Below, in pieces: positions 42,333-50,693 of a stretch of DNA of 64,000 bases. Position 1 is the first letter of the stretch, and every line of letters starts with the position of its first letter. The translations under genes were made by a program, and so were the position numbers. The stretch is from [Leptolyngbya] sp. JSC-1 (GTDB lineage: Bacteria > Cyanobacteriota > Cyanobacteriia > Elainellales > Elainellaceae): assembly GCA_000733415.1 (NCBI GenBank), contig KL662191.1, positions 324,415 to 388,414 of the forward strand. Reading direction: 5' to 3'. The notes under the pieces were generated by a model. It was not told the DNA's origin. It ran no database searches and saw nothing but the letters and a program-made list of their open reading frames with translations.

Positions 42333-43550
42333 TTAATCAATTTCCCCTCGATATAAATATCGTCCTCGCCGCACGGTAGCCAATACATCATCAGGCGTGA
42401 CGCGAGTGACAATCGAGGCAAGAATATTGCGGCTAGCGCGGAGGTGGGGATTGGTAAAATTGAGCACTACAAAATCGGCAGGCAATCCTTGTGCCAAATA
42501 TCCACAGATTTTGTCTTGCAAAACTACGCCGACGTTACTTGTTACCATCTTCAGAATCACTTTTGGATCGGGCCGTACAGCGTCTCCAAATTGACTTTTG
42601 GCTATTTTGTAAGTAAAATCTAGTTCCGGTAACAAATTTGGGCTATTCAACAAGCCGTTATCAGTACCTAGCAGCAAATTTGCCTCACTTTCAATCAGTT
42701 TGGCAACGGGTGGTAAAGGTAGCCCTAAATTGGCGTTAGCACGAGGATTTAGAACAACATTGGCCCGTTGGGCTGAAAGCAACGCCAGTTCTGCATCATT
42801 TGCAACGGTGGCGTGAATAATCAAATCAGGTTGATAAAGGTCGATCGCGCGTTCCAAGTCACCTCGTCCTGCCATCGCTAAGCTGTCCGCTCGATAGGCA
42901 TCGTTCTCCAGACAGTGAATGGCTCGCAGTTTTTTATGTTGCTGAGTGATTTCTCGGATCTGCGCCCAAGCCGGATCGGTCAAATCGTTCATCGTACTTT
43001 CTGAAAAACCATCGGCTATCGCCAGAATTGCTTCCAGTTCCGTGACGGCTGCGGGCGGGAGACTGCTGCAATTCTGTTTTAGCTCGGCCTGTGTAAACGG
43101 GAGGGCGTTGAACTGTCCCAGAATGATGGAGTTCACGCCTGTTTGCTCAGCGGCTCGTTGCAATAGCTGACTGCCGTAAACCCCTTGCTCGCGAAAATCA
43201 ATATGCCCAATAGTGCCGGTTCGGGCCATGTAGTGTAAGTGATTCGTGATATGAAACAAATGCTCTGCTTCCGAACGCTTGGCTAATTCTCGATACTTGT
43301 AACCATCAGGACGAAAAAATCCCTCCTCTAAGGTCATCCCGGTTGCTCCATCCGGTAGGCAGGTGTCACCAATGTGGGTATGACAATTGTAAAATCCTGG
43401 CACAACCACCAGAGCGCCCTGATCGATGCTTTGGCAGGGTTCTCTGAGCACTAACTGCTGAACTGTATCGCCATCTACAACAAAGCGGTCACACCAATAG
43501 GGTTCGAGGTCAGATCCGTAGAGAACAATGCAATTTGATAACTCAATCAT
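42333..43550 (-). CDS. Amidohydrolase (cytosine deaminase/TRZ-ATZ-like superfamily)
   Basis: The 405-residue protein has the metal-dependent amidohydrolase pattern: PGFYNCHTHIGDT with HxH (His57, His59), LRAIHCLEND (His about 212), LIIHATVAND (His about 242) and LLLGTDNGLLNSP (catalytic-type Asp about 307). All five metal/catalytic positions look present. The N- and C-terminal beta sandwich is also seen (DFVVLNFTNPHLRA). It probably deaminates or hydrolyses a heterocycle; substrate is unknown. The heptad array touches its stop codon. Confidence 0.88.
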   Translation of the reverse strand: MIELSNCIVLYGSDLEPYWCDRFVVDGDTVQQLVLREPCQSIDQGALVVVPGFYNCHTHIGDTCLPDGATGMTLEEGFFRPDGYKYRELAKRSEAEHLFHITNHLHYMARTGTIGHIDFREQGVYGSQLLQRAAEQTGVNSIILGQFNALPFTQAELKQNCSSLPPAAVTELEAILAIADGFSESTMNDLTDPAWAQIREITQQHKKLRAIHCLENDAYRADSLAMAGRGDLERAIDLYQPDLIIHATVANDAELALLSAQRANVVLNPRANANLGLPLPPVAKLIESEANLLLGTDNGLLNSPNLLPELDFTYKIAKSQFGDAVRPDPKVILKMVTSNVGVVLQDKICGYLAQGLPADFVVLNFTNPHLRASRNILASIVTRVTPDDVLATVRRGRYLYRGEID

Positions 43551-43632
43551 AGTTCACTGACTTCAGCTCGGTGCAACCTTCTATCTTCAATACTTTATCC
43601 TAGAATTCTCCTGTCATATCATCGGTCATACT

Positions 43633-44127
43633 TCAATTAAGCGCACAACCGCTAGCTAAACCCGGTTCAGGCTTAATTACCTGCTCGCTCAGTTTTACTG
43701 GTGGTTCACCAGATACGGTTTTGAGAATTATTGTGGGGACTTGATTATAAGCTGGATTAGAATTGGTTGATGGTATACCCACGGTTGCGGATGGCTGAGC
43801 TGGAGTCGTAACTATCTGAACTGTTAAATGGCTTGCTCCTTCTGGCTGCTGAATTTGAACAACAATAGGAGGTGCTTCAGGAGCCGATGGTGGCACAACC
43901 AGTGGCGATAGGGTTTGCAGCATCTGAGAGTGATATGCCTTACCCAGCAACAATTTGGATAGCTGGGGCAGGCTGGTCAACACAATTGTGAATAACGCAC
44001 TTGTCATCAATAGCGCAATCAAGAGCAGCTTTCGTTGTCGCATCACAGATTCCTGTTGTTGAGTGAGCGAACGGTCGCACACTAGGAAAAATCTGGGAAT
44101 TTGGGTAGGAGATTCGACGGGGTTCAT
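43633..44127 (-). CDS. Single-pass membrane protein, Pro-rich, function unknown
   Basis: The 164-residue protein has an N-terminal cytoplasmic part, one membrane segment (KLLLIALLMTSALFTIVLTSL, about 33-53) and a Pro/Ser/Thr-rich outer part with no recognisable domain (VVPPSAPEAPPIVVQIQQPE). M29 is a possible alternative start that would turn the segment into a signal anchor near the N-terminus. No family was recognised. The composition suggests a spacer or envelope protein. Confidence 0.5.
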   Translation of the reverse strand: MNPVESPTQIPRFFLVCDRSLTQQQESVMRQRKLLLIALLMTSALFTIVLTSLPQLSKLLLGKAYHSQMLQTLSPLVVPPSAPEAPPIVVQIQQPEGASHLTVQIVTTPAQPSATVGIPSTNSNPAYNQVPTIILKTVSGEPPVKLSEQVIKPEPGLASGCALN

Positions 44128-44499
44128 AGGCCGCTCAACTTCATAAACAAATGGGTTTGATTTTGTGTGCCTCTATTCCAGGAATGGCATCACTGACCCT
44201 TGAAGTTAGATTAGTAGATTAACTCACTTGAGTCAGCCTGAAAAAGTTAGATTAACTCAGTGATTTTCAGCCATGTTTTTACGGCCTATTCTGCATCGAT
44301 TCGCATTAGGTCAGAAAAAGTCAGAAAAGGTCGGTTGTTTCGGCCATACGGTTTTCAGAGCACTATAATTTCGCCACAATTAGGAAGTAGATTAGCCACT
44401 TCGGTGAACCAATTAGCTATTTTGCTCTGTTTGCTTTTTGTTTGCTTAAATTGATGGCCTAATTCACTGAACTGTCTCAATCGCTTTAATCAGATTCTT
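44128..44499. other. Intergenic region upstream of MFS gene
   Basis: These 372 bases hold short near-repeats (GTTAGATTA...AACTCA twice, GTCAGAAAAGTCAGAAAAGG near 44310). No gene is supported. Confidence 0.5.
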
Positions 44500-45714
44500 A
44501 TGCAAACGCCATCTCGTATTCCCTTTTTCTCGTCATCGCAGTCGGTGTTGTGGCGTCCCACAGCCGCCCTTGCCAGTGTCAATGCCGCCATTACCTTGAG
44601 TTGGATTATCTACCGAGTGCATTTGGCGGGATTGCTCACCCAAGCAGGATTTCCCAAAGGTCTCGCCCCGGTCTTGCTTCTGATTGAATCCCTGCTAGCA
44701 ATTGTGGTGGAACCCTGGGCCGGAGTCACCTCGGATCGCACGCCCCAACGCTTCGGGGGACGGTTCTATATCATTCTGCTGGGAACCGGCATGACAGCCC
44801 TGTTATTTGCCTTACTGCCAGGAATTGTCAGGCTGGTGCAGCCAAGCGCATCGGCCAACTGGTGGCTGCCGGGGTTGCTGATCGTCTGGGCGATTGCCAT
44901 CAGCATGTTTCGCAGTCCGGCCCTGGCCCTACTTGGCCATTACGCTATGCCCAAACAGTTGCCCCTCGCAGCTAGTCTGATTACCCTGGCTGGAGCATTA
45001 GCTGGGTCTGCCACGCCCTTGGCCAGCGCCTGGTTACTCAGTCAGGGCGCTACTCTCACCTTCATTGGCGCTGCCATTCTGCTTTTAATTACCGTTACCT
45101 GGCTCAAAACTGTGCAGCCGAGTGATGTGACCAGCGCGCCCGATGTATTCCCAACTGCGCCTTGGCAGTTTACGACGCTGGCGAGACTGTTTGGACTGGG
45201 ACTCACGGCTACCCTCACTTTTAGGTTGGCGGTTGAGCTGTTTCCCAAAATTCTCAAAGCTGCCGAAATTCAGCCACCCCTGTTCCTCGGCATTTTGTTC
45301 GTTAGTTTGGGCTTTGGTGCTTTGCTTGCAGGCCGTTTGGCAACCCGTTGGACCAACCTAAAAGTCATGGTGATTGGCTTGGGCCTAACCGCGGCTTGTC
45401 TAATTCTGATGATCCTGACTCGCCAGCCCAGCATCGCCTTATTGACAGCAGTAGCGCTAGGACTGTCCTTCAGCTTCATTTTCAATGGCACTTTACCTTT
45501 CGTGCTCAATACCCTTTCTCTCGATCAGGCAGGCTTGAGCGTAGGTTTATTTTTTGGTGGGGCTGCCGCCGCTAACAGCCTCTACAGCGGTTTGGTGAGT
45601 CAAGCTCGCTTTTTGACACCGACAACGGGCGTAGGTCTAGCGATTATGGCTCTATTGGTTGCTGGATTCTGTATTTTGGGTTCGTCTCCCCCCCGAACCC
45701 AGCATTTCTCCTAA
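44500..45714 (+). CDS. MFS transporter
   Basis: The 404-residue protein has about 12 hydrophobic segments and the MFS loop between helices 2 and 3 (VEPWAGVTSDRTPQRFGGR). Landmarks such as FRSPALALLGHYAMPKQLPLAASLITLAGALAG resemble the cyanobacterial sugar/glycoside-like MFS group that is often annotated as MFS transporter without substrate. It converges with the secreted protein at 45808. Substrate is unknown. Confidence 0.87.
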   Translation: MQTPSRIPFFSSSQSVLWRPTAALASVNAAITLSWIIYRVHLAGLLTQAGFPKGLAPVLLLIESLLAIVVEPWAGVTSDRTPQRFGGRFYIILLGTGMTALLFALLPGIVRLVQPSASANWWLPGLLIVWAIAISMFRSPALALLGHYAMPKQLPLAASLITLAGALAGSATPLASAWLLSQGATLTFIGAAILLLITVTWLKTVQPSDVTSAPDVFPTAPWQFTTLARLFGLGLTATLTFRLAVELFPKILKAAEIQPPLFLGILFVSLGFGALLAGRLATRWTNLKVMVIGLGLTAACLILMILTRQPSIALLTAVALGLSFSFIFNGTLPFVLNTLSLDQAGLSVGLFFGGAAAANSLYSGLVSQARFLTPTTGVGLAIMALLVAGFCILGSSPPRTQHFS

Positions 45715-45807
45715 CCGTTTTCAGGATTAGCGAAGCCAAACTGCAATCTTTGCTTCTGATGCCAGACTCAATTAAGTGCCATTAATGCCCCTTAAACTGA
45801 CCTCAAG

Positions 45808-46329
45808 CTAGCGCAGCTGAATACCCCGATAGGCGCAAGTATCTACCCCTTCATAGAAATCTTCTGCGCCGTCCTCAAACTCGACCAGTAGGTTGTACTC
45901 GCAGCCACGGTCGAGATTGACGTTCCAAGCCCGCCCCGGTGCCAAACCACGTCTACCACCCAAAACAGCCACATCATCGGGTGTACTAACGGGGAACAGG
46001 TGCAGATACAGGATGTCTCGATCTGAATTGTTAAACAACTCAAAATTGTGATCGTTTGGATCAATCCAAGCCTCTGCTACTGGACGAACCACAGGCGTCA
46101 CTTGCGCAACAGCAGTGGAGTGCACAGTCGAGCGAGTCGAGTTAGGATTACAGGGTAAACCAGTTGCGGTGACAAACCGGCGCTCACCTGTATCCAGCGA
46201 AGTCACAACAAAGCAGCCAGATCCAGTTGAAATACGAGGGCGATTAGCTTGGGCCTGTCCAGCAATCAAAAACGGTAATGTTGCACTAGCAAGCAGCAGA
46301 CTAGTGGCGGTGAAACGACGCCAATTCAT
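45808..46329 (-). CDS. Secreted protein, function unknown
   Basis: The 173-residue protein has a signal peptide (FTATSLLLASATLPFLIAGQAQA). The mature part contains four Cys (SGCFVV, GLPCNPN, RGCEYNL, DTCAYRG) that may form disulfides, and a C-terminal domain beginning EAWIDPNDHNFELFNNSDRDILYLHLFP, which looks like a small beta domain also present in other cyanobacterial hypotheticals (WNVNLDRGCEYNLLVEFEDG). The ATG at 46329 is preferred because AAGGAG lies upstream; 46350 is an in-frame alternative. Confidence 0.7.
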   Translation of the reverse strand: MNWRRFTATSLLLASATLPFLIAGQAQANRPRISTGSGCFVVTSLDTGERRFVTATGLPCNPNSTRSTVHSTAVAQVTPVVRPVAEAWIDPNDHNFELFNNSDRDILYLHLFPVSTPDDVAVLGGRRGLAPGRAWNVNLDRGCEYNLLVEFEDGAEDFYEGVDTCAYRGIQLR

Positions 46330-46888
46330 ACGGCAACTCCTTCGGTTCAATCTTAAATGGGAGAGATGTTATACAGCAGTTCTAATTCAGTGCTGTAGAC
46401 GTGCAGAATGGACAGCCCAATGCGAAAAATAGACAGCTCAAGCAACAAAGGCACCCCTAGCCCCTGACGGGACGATGCGAATGATCCAATTTCACAACTG
46501 TCCAATGCCTCTACCCTACGTTGCCCACAGCCTCTGATCAGGAAAAAAACAGCGAAATTCCAGATTTTTACAGTTTTTTATGCTTTTCCAGGAGGAAACT
46601 GCGATCTTTGAATCATTGGGATCAATTTTTGTGATCAATTTAGCTTCAGCTAGCCTTGAAGAGAGATACTAACCAGAGCACTTTATAGTCAACATAGTTA
46701 ACTTTATAGTCAATCTTATGGTTAATCTTTACAGCTAACATTGCTATCCTACAGCGTTTTCCACTCACGTGGGGTATAGGGGATGTGGGAGCTTCGCCCC
46801 CACGCAGGGGCACTGCTGCACCCCGTTTTTCGTACTTCACTAGCCTGAAAAAGGCTGTATCTATCCATCCACCCATCGACCCATCCAC
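46330..46888. other. Intergenic region with dispersed repeat copy B
   Basis: The 560-base region contains near-repeats of TTATAGTCAAC (46683-46735) and the dispersed repeat at 46763-46860. No gene is supported. Confidence 0.55.
46763..46860. repeat. Dispersed repeat, copy B
   Basis: Two G/C hairpins (GTGGG...CCCAC and GGGGCA...TGCACCCC) precede GTTTTTCGTACTTCACTAGC and a small AGCCT/AGGCT hairpin. The last 35 bases match copy A at 41321. Both copies stand upstream of a plus-strand gene. Confidence 0.8.
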
Positions 46889-47650
46889 ATGTTTAACTTT
46901 GAGGGAAAAACCATACTTGTAACCGGAGGCAGTCGCGGCATTGGGCAGGCGGTGGCGCAGGTCTTTGCCCATCACGGGGCGCGGGTTGCTATCCATTACC
47001 ATCAGCAGCGGGAGGCAGCCAAGCAGGTACGAGCGTCCTTACCTGGCAGCGGCCATTGCCTGATTCAAGCCGATCTTGCTAATCCAGTCGCAGTGGAGCA
47101 GATGATCAGCTTTACCCTCACCGTATGTGGGCAGATTGATATTCTGGTGAATAATGCTGGAATGTATTTGGAACATCCGCTTGATCAAACTGATTACCAA
47201 GATTGGACTGACATCTGGCAACGTACTGTAAACGTTAATCTACTCGGAGCTGTTAATGTTAGCTATTGCGTAGCTCAGCATATGATCAGTCGTCGCCAAG
47301 GGCGCATTATCAACATTACCTCCAGGGGAGCCTTTCGCGGCGAACCAACGGCTACGGCCTATGCCGCCAGCAAAGCCGGACTCAATGCCTTTAGCCAATC
47401 TCTAGCCCAACACCTTGCTCCTTACAATATTGCGGTAACTGCCGTAGCTCCCGGCTGGGTTGAGACCGATATGTCTCGCAAAGCATTGGATAGCCCTGCC
47501 GGGGACGCAATCCGCCAACAAAGCCCACTCAATCGGGTGGCTCGCCCGGAAGAAGTGGCCCAAACAGTGCTGTTCCTCGCTTCCGAACCGGCCACCTTCC
47601 TTACCGGCACAATTGTCGATGTGAATGGAGCCAGCTACTTGCGCTCGTGA
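46889..47650 (+). CDS. SDR-family oxidoreductase (FabG-like)
   Basis: The 253-residue classical short-chain dehydrogenase has the cofactor motif TGGSRGIGQAVA (TGxxxGIG), NNAG (DILVNNAGM), catalytic Ser (NITSRGA), Tyr/Lys (YAASKAG) and the C-terminal PEEVAQTVLFLASEPATFLTGTIVDVNGG-like end with ...DVNGASY. It is a NAD(P)H-dependent reductase of unknown substrate; a FabG-like 3-ketoacyl reductase is one possibility. It converges with ppk1 with a 12-base gap. Confidence 0.9.
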   Translation: MFNFEGKTILVTGGSRGIGQAVAQVFAHHGARVAIHYHQQREAAKQVRASLPGSGHCLIQADLANPVAVEQMISFTLTVCGQIDILVNNAGMYLEHPLDQTDYQDWTDIWQRTVNVNLLGAVNVSYCVAQHMISRRQGRIINITSRGAFRGEPTATAYAASKAGLNAFSQSLAQHLAPYNIAVTAVAPGWVETDMSRKALDSPAGDAIRQQSPLNRVARPEEVAQTVLFLASEPATFLTGTIVDVNGASYLRS

Positions 47651-47662
47651 ATCCACATGGGC

Positions 47663-49822
47663 CTAATGCACCACGCTACCCATACTCAACGCCATGTCCG
47701 TCAGGATGGTTTGAGCACTGCGCTCTGGTTCTCCAGCGGGTGGCTTGCGCTGCACATAGGAGCCGTCGGGCTGTAGATCCCAAGCTTGGCGGTTATCCGA
47801 AAGCAAAATTGCCAGAATTTCTTGCAGATCCTTAGCAATCGCCGGATCGTCAATTGGCGTCACTGCTTCAACGCGGCGGTCGAGGTTGCGCGTCATCCAA
47901 TCGGCACTGCCAATGTAGAGTTCTTCTTCACCATTGTTTTGGAAATAGAAAATGCGCGAATGTTCTAGATACCGGCCCACAATGCTAATCACGCGAATAT
48001 TTTCACTCACATGAGGTACACCTGGACGCAAACAGCAGATGCCGCGCACAATCAGGTCGATCTGCACCCCGGCTCGTGAGGCTTCGTAGAGCGTAGCAAT
48101 AATTTGCGGATCAACTAGCGAATTCATCTTGGCAATAATCCGGCCCGAATTGCCATTTTTGCAATGCTCAGCTTCCCGCCGAATCAAAGCCGTCATGCGG
48201 TCGCGCATATTTACCGGCGACACCAGCAGCTTGCGATAGGCTCGTTGGCGCGAATAGCCGGTCAAGTAGTTGAACAGATCGGTCAGATCTGCACCCAACT
48301 CTTCTCGGCAGCTTAATAGCCCCAAGTCAGTGTAGAGGCGAGCCGTTTTGTAGTTATAGTTGCCTGTCCCAACATGCACGTAGCGGCGAATTCGGTCTCC
48401 TTCTTGTCGCACCACCAGCACTACTTTCGTGTGGGTTTTCAGCCCCACCAAGCCATAGACCACATGCACCCCAGCCTGCTCCAACCGGCGTGCCCAATTG
48501 ATGTTATTCTCCTCATCGAATCTAGCTTTCAGTTCTACCAGCGCCACCACCTGTTTGCCGTTTTCGGCTGCTGCAATCAATGCGCTGACAATCGGCGAAT
48601 CGCCCGACGTGCGGTAAAGCGTCATTTTGATCGCCAGCACATCTGGATCGTGGGCTGCAAATTGAATAAATCGCTGCACCGACAGCGAAAACGAATAATA
48701 GGGATGATGCACCAGTAAATCACCGTTGCGGATCACCGTGAAGAAATCTCTCTCTTCCTCACCCTCGCCGCTTTTCGTGGGATACTCACCAATTGAGCGC
48801 AAGCGCGGTGGAATCACAGGCCGACGGGGTGAGTCTTTCAAATGGGGCAGGGGAAGCGCCATCAGCGCCATCAGATCCTTGAGATTCAGCATACCGTCAA
48901 TCTCATAGGTCTCGCTGCTGGTAATTTTCATTTCCTGCATCAGCGTATCTCGCACGGTTTCCGGCATCGCCGTTTGCACCTCCAGCCGCACGACTGAACC
49001 GCCTAAGCGTCGTTTGCGCAGCTCCTGCTCGATCGTCAGCAGTAGATCATCTGCATCATCTTCGGCAATCTCTAAATCGGCATCGCGCGTAATCCGAAAC
49101 AGATAATACTCCTGAATGTTCATTCCCGGAAACAGCGATTCCAAGTTGTGCCCAATCACCTGCTCTAGCGGCACTCCCATCCACAGACTTGATTTACCAT
49201 CGACTTGGCGCAATTCAGGCGGGAATGTGACAAACCGAGGCAGGCTGCTGGGCACCTTGACGCGAGCAAAATGCTCTTCTTCGGTTTCTGGATCCTTGAC
49301 TACGACGGCCAAATTGAGGCTGAGATTGGAAATAAACGGAAACGGATGGCCCGGATCTACCGCCAGCGGGGTCAGGACTGGAAAAATTCGCTTTTCGTAA
49401 AAATCCTGTAGATAGAGTCGCTGTTCTTGGCTCAGGTCGATGTAATTGAGCAAATAGACCCCATGCTCGATCAAAGCTGGCCGCAAAACCTGCTCAAAAT
49501 GGCGATGCTGTTCTACTACCATCGGACGAAGTACTTGACTAATGGCATCAAGCTGCTCTGGAGGAGTGCGGCCATCGGGAGTAAGGGTACTCACACTTGC
49601 TTCCACCTGCTGCTTCAGGGCGGCGACTCGCACCATGAAGAACTCGTCCAAATTTGAGCTAAAAATAGCCAGAAACTTTAGCCGCTCCAACAGTAGTGTG
49701 CGAGCATCTAGGGCTTCGTGGAGGACGCGACGGTTAAACTCTAACCAACTTAACTCTCGATTAAAGTAATACTGCGAATCGCGCAGGTTAATCTCGGGGA
49801 CCGTTTCTTTTGCTCTTGCCAT
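47663..49822 (-). CDS. ppk1: Polyphosphate kinase 1
   Basis: The 719-residue enzyme polymerises the gamma phosphate of ATP into inorganic polyphosphate. Landmarks are the N-terminal YFNRELSWLEFNRRVLHEA, SSNLDEFFMVRVAALKQQ, the autophosphorylated-His region GLKTHTKVVLVVRQEGDRIRRY, GTGNYNYKTARLYTDLGLL and the C-terminal RIFYFQNNGEEELYIGSADWM. Length fits the family (about 690-730). ppx lies 870 bases upstream on the same strand, separated by a broken gene on the opposite strand. No clear PHO box was seen by eye. Confidence 0.97.
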   Translation of the reverse strand: MARAKETVPEINLRDSQYYFNRELSWLEFNRRVLHEALDARTLLLERLKFLAIFSSNLDEFFMVRVAALKQQVEASVSTLTPDGRTPPEQLDAISQVLRPMVVEQHRHFEQVLRPALIEHGVYLLNYIDLSQEQRLYLQDFYEKRIFPVLTPLAVDPGHPFPFISNLSLNLAVVVKDPETEEEHFARVKVPSSLPRFVTFPPELRQVDGKSSLWMGVPLEQVIGHNLESLFPGMNIQEYYLFRITRDADLEIAEDDADDLLLTIEQELRKRRLGGSVVRLEVQTAMPETVRDTLMQEMKITSSETYEIDGMLNLKDLMALMALPLPHLKDSPRRPVIPPRLRSIGEYPTKSGEGEEERDFFTVIRNGDLLVHHPYYSFSLSVQRFIQFAAHDPDVLAIKMTLYRTSGDSPIVSALIAAAENGKQVVALVELKARFDEENNINWARRLEQAGVHVVYGLVGLKTHTKVVLVVRQEGDRIRRYVHVGTGNYNYKTARLYTDLGLLSCREELGADLTDLFNYLTGYSRQRAYRKLLVSPVNMRDRMTALIRREAEHCKNGNSGRIIAKMNSLVDPQIIATLYEASRAGVQIDLIVRGICCLRPGVPHVSENIRVISIVGRYLEHSRIFYFQNNGEEELYIGSADWMTRNLDRRVEAVTPIDDPAIAKDLQEILAILLSDNRQAWDLQPDGSYVQRKPPAGEPERSAQTILTDMALSMGSVVH

Positions 49823-50051
49823 AGGTTTTTGAAGAGGCGGGGTACCGCAAATTTTGCCAGAAAGTGAGCGTAAGGAGAAGTGTTCTAAACGACATCAGAC
49901 AACAATTAATTAATTATGAATCTGATTATCTAAATTAAACCCCTCACAACCGGCTTCCAATTTTGGCCTATTTTTATTTTAGGGCCTATATCCTCTCTGA
50001 ACACGACTTGCAGATTCTGATCGGAAAGGTTAAGCTATCCCAGAATTGGTG

Positions 50052-50075
50052 AAAGACCTATCTAAAGACCTATCT
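50052..50075. repeat. 12-bp tandem duplication
   Basis: AAAGACCTATCT occurs twice without a gap, 15 bases before the pseudogene at 50091. Confidence 0.85.
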
Positions 50076-50090
50076 GTGTAATAGAGTGGA

Positions 50091-50634
50091 ATGTCTCAGA
50101 TGATTACTTCAATAAGTCGAAACGGTCTAACTTCAGTCATCTTGGGCACCGAGTTGGTAAATGCCTTTGACACTTTGAGTGTACAAGCCGGTGGATTTGG
50201 CAATACCCGTATTCAAAATGGGATTGCGAGTTTTGTCACTACTGGTGGTGCAGTCGATCTCGATAGGACTAAAGTTGAAATTATTCATAGTGGTGGTTTG
50301 ACTCTCAGAGCAGGCAGTGCAAAGGTCAATCTCACTGATTTTGTGATTTTGTGATCATCAACTTAAACGGTCAGACGATATTGACCAGCTTAGTGATTGT
50401 GAATGGGGATATTGTGACTCGTGCTCCATTGTTCAATCTAGAGGCTGGCAGCATTGCCCGAGGAAACAGGGACGCAATAATGCTCGATGTCAATAACGTT
50501 GATGTCACCCTCAGCGATGCTGCTGCCGGTGTGCTCAACCAGATATTCAACGTCACAGGCTTTAGCATGATGTCAATGCATTTACTACTGGGTTGAGTAT
50601 TGGCACAGCTCAAGTCGATGCGTTTGTTGTCTAA
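50091..50634 (+). pseudogene. Broken secreted-type beta-rich protein gene, two frameshifts
   Basis: Three reading frames join into one protein: MSQMITSISRNGLTSVILGT ... AKVNLTDFVI to 50354; then IINLNGQTILTSLVIVNGDI ... LNQIFNVTGFS; then, after a two-base shift near 50567, DVNAFTTGLSIGTAQVDAFVV to the TAA at 50634. The first break is an exact 8-bp tandem duplication (50339-50354); deleting one copy restores the frame. The pattern (repeated short beta motifs, ending in a small hydrophobic C-terminus) resembles cyanobacterial hypothetical surface proteins, but no family is firmly assigned. Confidence 0.75.
50339..50354. repeat. 8-bp tandem duplication causing a frameshift
   Basis: TTTTGTGA occurs twice. 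With one copy the frame reads LTDFVIINLNGQT without a break. Confidence 0.88.
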
Positions 50635-50693
50635 GACTGATGTCTAAGTCTGCTCTCGGTTCTAAAGCTACTTCGTGTTTCTACCTTCACTTT

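Noticed and set aside
46683..46735. TTATAGTCAAC near-repeats as a CRISPR-like array
   Set aside because: Units are too short, irregular and diverged, and have no spacers of constant length.
49823..50090. PHO box upstream of ppk1
   Set aside because: TTAAT-rich stretches are present (ATTAATTAATTATG) but no tandem CTTAACCT-like units could be identified.
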